This document shows, piece by piece, positions 24,512-32,369 of a stretch of DNA of 64,000 bases. Position 1 is the first letter of the stretch; the number at the start of each line of letters is the position of its first letter. Source of the DNA: AC-37 sp036389295 (lineage in GTDB: Bacteria; Actinomycetota; Thermoleophilia; Solirubrobacterales; Thermoleophilaceae); NCBI GenBank assembly GCA_036389295.1, contig DASVQB010000041.1, positions 186,001-250,000 on the forward strand, in the 5' to 3' direction. A program made the position numbers and the translations under genes. The notes under the pieces were generated by a model, which worked only from the letters and a program-made list of their open reading frames with translations, did not search any database and was not told the DNA's origin.

Positions 24512-26155
24512 CTAGCGGACCATCCAGCCGGACTCGGGCTGCGGCCGCGTGTCGGCCGGCGGCGCGGTCCGCTGGGAATAGGGAACCCAGGTCAGGAAGC
24601 TCTCGTCCGCCTGTCCGGGGAGCTCCGACGACGGCGGCGGCGGCTCCTGACCGGTCGGCGCGTAAAGCCGCCGGGTGAGCTCCCCCGCGAGCGATCGCAT
24701 TTGGGCGACGCCGGCGTGGATCCGCTCGCGCACCTCGTCCTTCGTGAGGGAGCGCGACGCGGTGGCGAACAGGTCCTCAACGCTGGCGTCGGTCCCCACC
24801 GGGAAGCCCGCGGACCGGACGTCCAGCCGGCTGACGTCACGGAAGCGCTGCTGCATGTACACGTTGAGCGGGTGCGTGCTCGCGATCTGCTCGCGGACCG
24901 ACGCCAGGAAGTCGACGTCGGTGATGCACCCGTTGGTGAACAGGAGCACCGGGAACATGAAGTACGACGCGTTGTCCCAGATGATCTTGGCCGCCGTGGC
25001 CTGAGCGTCGCGGAACACCTCGTACTGCCCCGCGAAGGCCGGCTCCCAGCCCATGAACTGGCCCAGGTAGAAGCTGTTGTACGTCTTCAGCCGCCGCCGC
25101 AGGTCGGGCTCGTCGTCCAGCGCTCCGCAGATCAGGCGAGTGGCGAGCGTGTTGGCGACCGCGATGAAGTCCACCCCGGTCGAGTAGAGCGGGTCGAGGA
25201 ACAGCCCGGCCTCGCCGGTCAGCGCCCAGCGCTGCGGCGAGAGCCCGCGACGCGTGCCGTAGGCGTACTTCTTGAGCTTGTGGAAGTCGAGCAGCCCGGC
25301 CTCCTCGTCGGGCAGCTTGCTCGCGAGCTGAGGCTCCGCCTCGCGCAGCCACTCGAGCATCGCGTCGTAGCGCCGGATCCGGTCGTAACCCACGTAGCGC
25401 GGATCGGCGACCACGCCGATGCTCGTGGCCTCGGACGGCAGCGGGATGAGCCAGATCCAGTAGCCCTCGCCGACGAGCTGGACGGTGCTCATCCAGCGCC
25501 TGCCGCCCGGGACCCGCGCCTCCCAGGCGCGGTCGTCGGACCAGTCGTCAACCATCACCCGCCTGCCGATGCGGAACCACGACGCGTTCACGTCGTGGGG
25601 GATCTCCACGCCGAGCCGGAGCTGCCGCCGCAGGAGCCCCACGCGGCCGCTCGCGTCGACGATCCACCGGGCGCTGAAGTCGCGCCTGGTCCCGTTGCGC
25701 TTGACGGTCACGGCGTGCCGGTCGGGCCCGAGCTCGAACCCGGCGACCGAGTGGCCGTCCAGCAGCTCGACGCCGGCGTCCGAGACGGCGGCGGCGAGCG
25801 CGTTCTCGAGGCGGCCGCGGTCGAGCTGGTAGGTGCGGAGCGGCGAGAACCTGCTGAGCCCGACCTCGGGCCGCCGAGAGATGTCCGTGTTGTCGCCGTT
25901 CGGCGAGAAGATCCGGAGGCTGAACTTGCGGATCTGCTCCTCCTCCATGTGCCGCTTGAAGCCGATCGTCTCCTTCAGGTAGTGGGAGCCGATCTCGGCG
26001 ACCGACTCGCCGACCTTGAAGGTCTGCTCCTGCACCGGATGCGAGCGCTTCTCCACGACCACCACGCGCGTCCCGGGACGCGCTTGCTTGAGCTGGAGCG
26101 CCGCCGTCAGCCCGGCCAGCCCGCCGCCGAGGACGATCGCGTCGCAGTCGTTCAC
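24512..26155 (-). CDS. Flavin-dependent halogenase-like FAD oxidoreductase
   Basis: 547 residues. FAD-binding GGGLAG (10-15), Lys47-Val-Gly-Glu-Ser, the WIWLIP motif (233-238, the WxWxIP hallmark of flavin-dependent halogenases) and FLDPLYSTG (319-327, the FxPxSxG hallmark) are all present. Family members halogenate pyrroles, phenols or aliphatic carbons bound to carrier proteins using FADH2, oxygen and halide. The C-terminal 200 residues form a large helical domain as in the carrier-dependent (variant B) group. No flavin reductase gene is in the window. Some relatives with these motifs are not proven halogenases. Confidence 0.8.
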   Translation of the reverse strand: MNDCDAIVLGGGLAGLTAALQLKQARPGTRVVVVEKRSHPVQEQTFKVGESVAEIGSHYLKETIGFKRHMEEEQIRKFSLRIFSPNGDNTDISRRPEVGLSRFSPLRTYQLDRGRLENALAAAVSDAGVELLDGHSVAGFELGPDRHAVTVKRNGTRRDFSARWIVDASGRVGLLRRQLRLGVEIPHDVNASWFRIGRRVMVDDWSDDRAWEARVPGGRRWMSTVQLVGEGYWIWLIPLPSEATSIGVVADPRYVGYDRIRRYDAMLEWLREAEPQLASKLPDEEAGLLDFHKLKKYAYGTRRGLSPQRWALTGEAGLFLDPLYSTGVDFIAVANTLATRLICGALDDEPDLRRRLKTYNSFYLGQFMGWEPAFAGQYEVFRDAQATAAKIIWDNASYFMFPVLLFTNGCITDVDFLASVREQIASTHPLNVYMQQRFRDVSRLDVRSAGFPVGTDASVEDLFATASRSLTKDEVRERIHAGVAQMRSLAGELTRRLYAPTGQEPPPPSSELPGQADESFLTWVPYSQRTAPPADTRPQPESGWMVR

Positions 26156-26191
26156 TCGGTGTGTCCCGGCCGGCTCCTCATCGCGCTGAAG

Positions 26192-26764
26192 CTACGCGCC
26201 GTCGTGCGACGGTTGCAACACGCCCGCGCCGCACTCCGGGCACACGAGCGCGGCCGCGGAGCGGGACGCGTCGTCGAGCTCGGCCGAGTCCTCGGCACGC
26301 AGCGCCCTTCGCACGCGGCGCAGCTCCTCGCGCAGGCAGCGCACGGACAGGTGCTCGGAGGAGGCGTGCGAGAGCCAGCGCTCCTGCTCCGCGGGCTCGA
26401 GCGCCGCTAGCTCGGCGTGGTGGCTGAACGAGAGGTCCTCCCGTCGCCGGGAGGGGTCGAAGCGGGACGTGACGTAGACCATGTTCATCAGCGTCTGCAC
26501 GTCGTAGCCCGTGAGCCGCGCCGCCCGCACGTAGCGCTCGCCGAAGCGGGCGTTCCCGTACCGCAGCCAGTCGCCGATCCACCACCCGACGCCGCGGCTG
26601 ACGGCGCCGAGCCGGCGCCCGTGCGCGCTCCACTCGGCGAGCTCGAGCTCGCGGCGGACGGTCCACGCGACGGCGCTCGTGGCGGGCAGCCCCTCCGGTT
26701 CGACGCACATGGCGGGTCGAGGAGGCTTGATCGTCGCGGTATCCATGGCCGGGGTGGAGTCCAT
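26192..26764 (-). CDS. LmbU-family transcriptional regulator, copy 1
   Basis: 190 residues from the ATG at 26764, which has the site GAAGGGAG six bases upstream. The core (about 45-150) carries GVGWWIGDWLRYG, RFGERYVRAA, SRFDPSRRREDLSFSHHAELA and EQERWL, the pattern of LmbU/NovE-type regulators found in lincomycin and novobiocin clusters, where they control biosynthetic genes. The tail holds a lone CPEC (Cys175, Cys178), perhaps half of a zinc site. A 301-base stretch is about 97% identical to the copy at 35.2 kb. It lies upstream of, and probably reads into, the halogenase gene 36 bases away. Confidence 0.82.
   Translation of the reverse strand: MDSTPAMDTATIKPPRPAMCVEPEGLPATSAVAWTVRRELELAEWSAHGRRLGAVSRGVGWWIGDWLRYGNARFGERYVRAARLTGYDVQTLMNMVYVTSRFDPSRRREDLSFSHHAELAALEPAEQERWLSHASSEHLSVRCLREELRRVRRALRAEDSAELDDASRSAAALVCPECGAGVLQPSHDGA
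26320..26620 (-). repeat. 301-base direct repeat, copy 1 (core of LmbU regulator gene)
   Basis: This segment matches 35311-35611 in the same orientation with about ten mismatches (about 97% identity by eye), while the sequence on both sides diverges at once. It encodes the conserved LmbU core; only three residues differ between the two copies in about 100. The sharp ends point to gene conversion or a recent duplication of the core. Confidence 0.88.
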
Positions 26765-26779
26765 GTACGGCTCCCTTCG

Positions 26780-26862
26780 CAGTTGTCCGCCGGCATGCTC
26801 CCCTCGAAAGATGCGACGCGCTTTCCACGATCGATAGCGACCTGGCGCACAAGCGACAACTG
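26780..26862. promoter_or_regulatory. LmbU-1 promoter with an 8-bp inverted repeat
   Basis: On the minus strand TTGTCG (26854-26859), a 17-base spacer and TATCGA (26831-26836) form a candidate promoter for the LmbU gene. A perfect inverted repeat, CAGTTGTC (26780-26787) and GACAACTG (26855-26862), puts one arm across the -35 and the other between the start point and ribosome site. The two arms are 67 bases apart, a spacing that suits a looping or cooperative regulator, possibly LmbU itself. Confidence 0.45.
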
Positions 26863-26882
26863 CGCACCGCTCGATCCCGGTG

Positions 26883-28145
26883 CTACCTCCGCAAACTGCG
26901 TGAAACGAACGAGATTTCATTAGCAACACGGGCCCGCCTGCGGCCCCTGCGCATCTCGCGCCGGAGCCCGCGCGCGTAGTCGCCCCTCCGCGCCCCGTTC
27001 GACGCCTCGCGCTCGGACGGGAGCGCGTAGTCCCCGCCGAGGCAGGCGGCCACGCACGCCCCCTGACCCTCGACGATCCGCGTCGCGGAGCGCGGCCCGG
27101 GCTCGAGCAGGCCGACGAACGCCAGGCTCGGGACATTCGGGCTGAAGACGCTCCAGTGGAGCTCCACGCGGCCGCCCGCCTGCACCGGCACCAGGTCCGG
27201 GTCGAGGAACGGCACGCGGATCTCGTAGCCGGTGCACCACACGATCAGGTCGACCTTGACGCGCGTGCCGTCCGCGAACCGCACGCGGTCTCCCTCCAGC
27301 CGCTCGATCGCGGGCGCGACGGCGATGCGGCCGTGCTGAAGGCGCTCGAGCAGGTGCGGCGCCCGAACGGGATGCGTCGCGCCGCCTACGCCCCGCGGCG
27401 CGGGCAGCCCGTAGGCCTCCATCGGTCCGAACGCGATCCGGTGCAGCGCGGCCGCGGCGAGCCGCCGCGAGCGTCCCGCGAGCCGCCACGACCCGCCGCC
27501 CGCGAGCCAGTCCCCGGCCCTTCCGGGCGCCGTCTGCGGGAGCACCCGCACGCCGCTGTGCACCGCGAGGTGCGTCGAGCGGGCCACGTAGCTCGACGCC
27601 ACCGCGACGTCGCACGCGCTCGCGCCGAGGCCGACGACGAGGACGTCGCGGTCGCGCAGCGTCTCGCGATCCCGGTAGGCGTCGGAGTGGATCTGCTCGC
27701 CGGCGAACTCGCCCGGCCGGGCGTCGGGCCAGCTCGGTGCGGAGCTGCGCCCGGTGGCCACGACCAGGGCTTCGTAAGACCTCCGCTCGCCCGTGTCGAG
27801 CTCCACCTCCCACCGGCCGCGGTCCGTCCGGCGGGCGCTCTCCACCCTCGTGCCGAGCCGGAAGTGCCGGTCGAGGCCGAAGTGCGCAGCGTAGTCGCGC
27901 AGGTAACGGGCGGTCAGCGAGGCGTCGGGGTAGCGCGGGTAGGACCTCGGCATCGGCCAGTCGGCGAACTCGAGCTCCTCGCGCGCGACATCGCCGCGCA
28001 GGTCCTCGCGGGATGCGCGCAGCCCGCCGACGCGGTCGTTCCCATCGAAGCACTCGAAGGGAACGCCGCGCCGCGACAGCGACCTGGCGGTTGCGACCCC
28101 GGACACGCCGGCCCCCACGACGCACGCTGTGGGCAGCGCGGTCAC
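26883..28145 (-). CDS. FMO-like flavin monooxygenase, shortened N-terminal region
   Basis: 420 residues from the GTG at 28145 (GTGA overlap with the preceding stop). FAD-binding GAGVSGVATA, the FMO/BVMO fingerprint-like FAGEQIHSDAY (about 150), NADPH-binding GLGASACDVA and CTGYEIRVPF are present. Compared with its neighbour it lacks about 19 residues after the first GG (the conserved W and the S-Y-x-x-L-x-x-N block are gone), so FAD or substrate binding may be altered. It probably oxygenates a cluster intermediate; the C-terminal end is Arg-rich. Confidence 0.82.
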   Translation of the reverse strand: MTALPTACVVGAGVSGVATARSLSRRGVPFECFDGNDRVGGLRASREDLRGDVAREELEFADWPMPRSYPRYPDASLTARYLRDYAAHFGLDRHFRLGTRVESARRTDRGRWEVELDTGERRSYEALVVATGRSSAPSWPDARPGEFAGEQIHSDAYRDRETLRDRDVLVVGLGASACDVAVASSYVARSTHLAVHSGVRVLPQTAPGRAGDWLAGGGSWRLAGRSRRLAAAALHRIAFGPMEAYGLPAPRGVGGATHPVRAPHLLERLQHGRIAVAPAIERLEGDRVRFADGTRVKVDLIVWCTGYEIRVPFLDPDLVPVQAGGRVELHWSVFSPNVPSLAFVGLLEPGPRSATRIVEGQGACVAACLGGDYALPSEREASNGARRGDYARGLRREMRRGRRRARVANEISFVSRSLRR

Positions 28146-29527
28146 GACGCGGCCCGCGCGGACACGCCGGGCACCCCGCGTCGGACGCGCCGGCGCCCTC
28201 GGTGCAACTCGCCGCGAAGACGCCACAGGAAGTCGAACTGCTCGACCTGGACGGTGTGCCGCGCGGACGCGACGTAGCGCTTCGCCGCCAACCGCCGCCG
28301 CCTCTCGATGTCCGCCCACATCTCCTGCTGCGGAGGGAGCGCGTAGTCGCCGGCGAGGTGCGCCGCCACCCACTTCCCCTGACCCTCGGAGATCTGCATC
28401 GTGGAGCCTGCGGCCGGCTGGAGCAGCCCGACGAAGGCGAGGCTCGGGACCTTCGGGCTGAAGACGTTCCAGTACAGGTCGACGCGGTTGTCCGCGTGCA
28501 CCGGCACCAGGTCCGGCTCGAGGAACGGCAGGCGGATCTCGTAGCCGGTGCACCACACGATCAGGTCCGCGCGCGCAGCCGTGCCGTCCGCGAACCGCAC
28601 CAGATCGCCGTCGAGTCGCTCGATCACGGGCTTCGGAGCGATCCGCCCGTGCAGCAGGGAGTCGAGCAGGCGGGGCGAGATCGTGGGGTGCGTGGCGCCG
28701 AACGGGTGCGTGGGGTTCGGCAGCCCGTAGCGCTCCATCCTCCCGACGGCCATGCGGTGGCCCATGGTCATCCAGAGCTGCCGCAGTCGCCACGGGACCT
28801 GGAAGCCGAAGCGCCCGACGCCGATGCCCTTGCCGAGCGCGTACTCGAGGCCCGGGACCTGGTCGTAGGGCCAGCGCCACATCGTCTTCGGCAGCACGTG
28901 CGCGCCGCGACGGACGGACAGGTGCGTGCTCCGCGCCACGAGACTCGACTCGACGGCTATGTCGCACGCGCTGTTGCCGAGCCCGACCACGACGACGTCC
29001 CGCCCGCGCAGCACCGAGTCGTCGCGGTAGTCGTGCGAGTGGATCTGCTCGCCGGCGAACTCGCCCGGCGGGCGAGGAGTGGGCCAGCGGGGCACGGAGT
29101 GGTGCCCGTTCGCGACGACCAGGGCGTCGTAGACCCGGCGCTCGCCACCGTCGGTCTCGACCTCCCAGCGGCCGTCCGCCGTCAGGCGGGCGTGCTCCAC
29201 CCCGGTGCGGAGCCGCAGGGTCCGGTCGAGCCCGAAGTGGCGCACGTAGTCCTCGAAGTACTGCGCGAGCTGGGTGTGGTGCGGGTAGGTCGGCAACGAC
29301 CTCGGCATCGGGTAGTCGGCGAACTCGATCCGCTCGCGCGAGACGTTGATGTGGAGCTGGCGGTAAGCCGCCGCCGTCCCGCTCGCGCTCCCGAACACCC
29401 AGATCCCGCCGACCCGGTCGCCCCTGTCGAACCAGTCGAAGTCCATGCCGCGCGCCGAGAGCGACCGGGCCGTTGTGATGCCGGACGCTCCCGCGCCGAC
29501 CAGGCACACCGTGGGCAGCGCGCTCAC
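28142..29527 (-). CDS. FMO-like flavin monooxygenase (full length)
   Basis: 461 residues from the GTG at 29527. FAD-binding GAGASGITTA, GGIWVFGSASGTAAAYRQL, the FMO signature FAGEQIHSHDY, NADPH-binding GLGNSACDIA and CTGYEIRLPF are all intact. Flavin monooxygenases of this class insert one oxygen on N or S, or carry out Baeyer-Villiger oxidations. It is the paralogue of the following gene and overlaps both neighbours by four bases, in the afsA-led run. The substrate is unknown. Confidence 0.87.
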   Translation of the reverse strand: MSALPTVCLVGAGASGITTARSLSARGMDFDWFDRGDRVGGIWVFGSASGTAAAYRQLHINVSRERIEFADYPMPRSLPTYPHHTQLAQYFEDYVRHFGLDRTLRLRTGVEHARLTADGRWEVETDGGERRVYDALVVANGHHSVPRWPTPRPPGEFAGEQIHSHDYRDDSVLRGRDVVVVGLGNSACDIAVESSLVARSTHLSVRRGAHVLPKTMWRWPYDQVPGLEYALGKGIGVGRFGFQVPWRLRQLWMTMGHRMAVGRMERYGLPNPTHPFGATHPTISPRLLDSLLHGRIAPKPVIERLDGDLVRFADGTAARADLIVWCTGYEIRLPFLEPDLVPVHADNRVDLYWNVFSPKVPSLAFVGLLQPAAGSTMQISEGQGKWVAAHLAGDYALPPQQEMWADIERRRRLAAKRYVASARHTVQVEQFDFLWRLRGELHRGRRRVRRGVPGVSARAAS

Positions 29528-30408
29528 GACGGCGACCGCTCTGGACCGCCGGGGGCCGGCGGCAGGGCCCGGCCGCGGGCGCGGGCCATGCGACGGAAGA
29601 CCTCGTCGGTCCCGACCCGGCGCAGGAACGCCGCGCTCGCGCGAGGCGCGAGCGCGGCGAACGCGACCACCGGCCGCATCGGCCGCGGGCTCACGATGAT
29701 CTCCGGCCGGTCGCGCCGGATCGCCCGCACCACGGCGGCGGCCACGTCCTCCGGCGTCGCCGAGCGGGCCAGGAACGGCAGCCTGTTCCGGCCGCGGTCC
29801 GCGCCCGTGTACATACCGGCGCCCGCCACCATGCCCGGACAGATCGCCGAGAAGCCGAGCGGCGTGCCGTGGTGCTCCGCCCGGAGCGACTGGCTCAGCG
29901 CGATCAGGCCGGCCTTCGTCGCCGCGTAGGGCTCGTTGTACGCCGTGGCCAGCCGGCCGGCCAGCGACGCCATGAACACCACGTGCCCCGGCCCGCGAGG
30001 AAGCATCGCCGCCACCGCGTGCCGGGTGAGGACCATCGGCGCCGTCAGGTTCACGGCGACCATCCGCTCCAGCTCGCGGCCGGTGAAGGACGCATAGGCG
30101 GCCGTGACCCCGTACCCGGCGTTGTTCACCAGGACGTCGATCGGGCCCGCCGCCTCCTCGGCCCGGCCCCACAGCCCGTCGAGCTCGTCGGGGTCGACGA
30201 GGTCGGCCGTGACCACCTCGGCGGCCGCGCCCGCCGTGCGCAGCTCGGCGCGCAGCGCCTCCAGCGCACCGCGCTCGGACTCGAGCCCGGACAGCACGAG
30301 GCCCGCGCCCTCCGCCGCGAGCGCGCGCGCGACGAACGGTCCGAGCCCACCGCCCGCTCCGGTCAGCAGAGCCGTGCCGCCGCGGAGCCCGTGCGAGCGC
30401 GCGCGCAC
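29524..30408 (-). CDS. Short-chain dehydrogenase/reductase
   Basis: 294 residues from a GTG at 30408. Classical SDR: TGAGGGLG cofactor loop, NNAG, Ser in FMASLAG and Tyr-x3-Lys (YAATK). An Arg64-like basic residue is not obvious, so NADPH versus NADH is open. The C-terminus (PRPMRPVVAFAALAPR) resembles SDRs that act on lipid or alcohol substrates. By analogy with butyrolactone pathways, in which an AfsA product is reduced, it could be the reductase partner of the AfsA protein (inference). Confidence 0.85.
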   Translation of the reverse strand: MRARSHGLRGGTALLTGAGGGLGPFVARALAAEGAGLVLSGLESERGALEALRAELRTAGAAAEVVTADLVDPDELDGLWGRAEEAAGPIDVLVNNAGYGVTAAYASFTGRELERMVAVNLTAPMVLTRHAVAAMLPRGPGHVVFMASLAGRLATAYNEPYAATKAGLIALSQSLRAEHHGTPLGFSAICPGMVAGAGMYTGADRGRNRLPFLARSATPEDVAAAVVRAIRRDRPEIIVSPRPMRPVVAFAALAPRASAAFLRRVGTDEVFRRMARARGRALPPAPGGPERSPS

Positions 30409-30409
30409 G

Positions 30410-30952
30410 TCAGTCCTGCGGCGCGCGGCGCCAGAGCGCCTCGAGCTCCATCGTGGCGATCGTCTCGCCGTCCTGGTTCTTCGTTCGCCACCGCCCGGTG
30501 ACCATGCCCGCTTCGGGCGACATCGGGCGCTTTCCGGCGATCTTCCCCTCGACGTGGATCGTGTCGCCCAGGAAGACGGGCTGCTTGAAGTTGATCTTCG
30601 TGATCCGCCGCAGCGCGACGATCGCGTCGTTGGGCACGAGGCCGAGCGAGTACGCGACGATCAGCATCCCGTGCGCCACGCGGCGGCCGAACATGTTCTC
30701 CTCCGCCCAGGTCTCGTCGGAGTGGGCCGGGTGCCAGTCGCCGGTCAGCGCGGCGAACTGCACGACGTCGGCCTCGGTCACCGTCCGCGCGCGCGTCTCG
30801 AACGTGTCGCCGACCCGCAGGTCCTCGAAGGGTCGCCCGTAGGTGCCCGTGTCGCCGGGGCGGAAGTGGCGCGGCGCGTCCATCGCCGCCCTGCGCGCTC
30901 CGTCGCCGGTCACCGGCGGCGCCACGGCCGCTTCTATGACGCTGCTCTCCAT
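30410..30952 (-). CDS. MaoC-like hotdog dehydratase (middle copy)
   Basis: 180 residues from the ATG at 30952, chosen because GGGAG lies five bases before it; an ATG at 30964 is possible. The hotdog core has TVTEADVVQFAALTGDWHP, HGMLIVAYSLGLVP and GDTIHVEGKI, very similar to the MaoC proteins of sets A and B. It would hydrate or dehydrate a thioester. A 40-residue N-terminal extension precedes the domain. It overlaps the upstream FAD enzyme gene by 19 bases. Confidence 0.85.
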   Translation of the reverse strand: MESSVIEAAVAPPVTGDGARRAAMDAPRHFRPGDTGTYGRPFEDLRVGDTFETRARTVTEADVVQFAALTGDWHPAHSDETWAEENMFGRRVAHGMLIVAYSLGLVPNDAIVALRRITKINFKQPVFLGDTIHVEGKIAGKRPMSPEAGMVTGRWRTKNQDGETIATMELEALWRRAPQD

Positions 30953-32364
30953 CTGGGCTCCCATCCACTCGACATCGCCGTGCCGGTCCATTCCGCCGCG
31001 GCCTCCAAAGTCCCGTCGCCGAGCCCGTCCGCCTTCGCGAGAGCGGCCCCGGCCAGCGCGCGCGCGGCGGCCTCCTGGCCCGATCGAGCACACGCCTCGA
31101 GCGAGGCTCCGCGCACGTAGTCGCCTGCCAGCGCGAGCCCGGGCAGGGCGCCGAGGCGCGCGGTCGTCTCGCGCAGGAGCGCTGCGTGGTCGCGGCGATA
31201 CGCGCAGAGGCCCGGGTCGAACGCCCGCGCCGAGAACCGGACGCGCCTCGCCTGCGCGACCGGCGCATGACGGCCGAGGAACCCCTCCGCCTCGTGCAGG
31301 AGCGCCTCCGGATCGAACGTGTCGGGCTCGACGCGGCCGCGCGCCGCGCGCCCGCTGAACGTGTAGCGGACGACGTGGCGAGCCTGAAGCCCGTAGGACC
31401 CGGCGTTGCTGAGCGCCATGCCGGCCGGCGCGGCGAGCGCCGCGAACCGCTGCCCGAAGGCAGGCCGGTCGTACTCGGCCACGACCACGCCGACGGGGAA
31501 GTAGCGCACCGTGCCGAGCAGGCTCGCCAGCTCCGGATCGAGTCGCCAGACCACGCGCGCGGCCTGACGCGCGGGCACGGCCAGCACGACCCCGTCGAAG
31601 CCGTCGTGCGCGGCGCCGTCGGCCGTGACGACGCTCCCCACGCGCCCGCCGTCGAGCGCCAGCCCGGCGACCGGCGTCGCCGCGTGCGTGACGTGGTCGG
31701 CGGCCACCTCCCGGATCCAGGGCCCGAAGCCGGCCCCCGTGAGCTGGTCGAATCGGTCGACCACCAGCGCCAGGTTCGACCCCAGGTTGCCCGCGTGGCA
31801 CTCGTCCGGCTCGGCCGCGTTCATGCGAACGGTCACGTGGCGCATCACCCCCCGGCACATCACGGTCCCCAGGTACTCCGGGAGCGTCGGATCGCCTGTC
31901 CTCGTCGCGAGGTCCGCGAAGAACGGGTCGCCTACGAACCCGCTGGCCGGGTGGCGGCGCACCTGCCCGGCGAGCTGCATGAACCGCATCCCCCCGCCCA
32001 CCTGGCCCCGCGCGACGAGTCGCGAGCCGAGCCGCGCGCGCATCGACGGAGAGCGGAAGGAGAGCGTTCGCACCCGGCCCCGGACGAGCTGCGCGGAATC
32101 GGGCCCGAAGAGCTCGTAGTCGCCATGGCCGCGCCTGGCCAGGAGCTCTCGGAAGCGCGTGTAGCGCCGGCCGACGTTCTTTCCGCCGAGGCAGATCTCG
32201 CGCTCGCCCAGGGTCTCCGGAGCGATGCGGCCGCCCAGCGCCGGCCCGGCCTCGAAGATCTCGGCGGCATTGCCGCCGGCCCTCACGGCCTCCGCCGCCG
32301 CCAGGCCGGCGACCCCGCCGCCGACCACCGCCACCCGCAACGTCTCTCGGCGACTCACGGCCAT
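30934..32364 (-). CDS. FAD-dependent amine oxidase / desaturase-like protein
   Basis: 476 residues from the ATG at 32364; a GTG at 32358 is also possible. The N-terminal dinucleotide motif VVGGGVAGLAAAEA and EAGPALGGRI place it in the amine oxidase / protoporphyrinogen oxidase / phytoene desaturase superfamily. The C-terminal LALAGDYVRGASLEACARSG is the typical second FAD contact. The TGA of afsA (lowest base 32370) lies five bases before this ATG (TGATCGAGATG). It may oxidise a C-C or C-N bond in the product; the exact reaction is unknown. Confidence 0.8.
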   Translation of the reverse strand: MAVSRRETLRVAVVGGGVAGLAAAEAVRAGGNAAEIFEAGPALGGRIAPETLGEREICLGGKNVGRRYTRFRELLARRGHGDYELFGPDSAQLVRGRVRTLSFRSPSMRARLGSRLVARGQVGGGMRFMQLAGQVRRHPASGFVGDPFFADLATRTGDPTLPEYLGTVMCRGVMRHVTVRMNAAEPDECHAGNLGSNLALVVDRFDQLTGAGFGPWIREVAADHVTHAATPVAGLALDGGRVGSVVTADGAAHDGFDGVVLAVPARQAARVVWRLDPELASLLGTVRYFPVGVVVAEYDRPAFGQRFAALAAPAGMALSNAGSYGLQARHVVRYTFSGRAARGRVEPDTFDPEALLHEAEGFLGRHAPVAQARRVRFSARAFDPGLCAYRRDHAALLRETTARLGALPGLALAGDYVRGASLEACARSGQEAAARALAGAALAKADGLGDGTLEAAAEWTGTAMSSGWEPRWRAAS

Positions 32365-32369
32365 CTCGA

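Noticed and set aside
26178..26867. Other frames over LmbU-1
   Set aside because: Only the frame ending at 26192 gives the motifs shared with the second copy and has a proper ribosome site.
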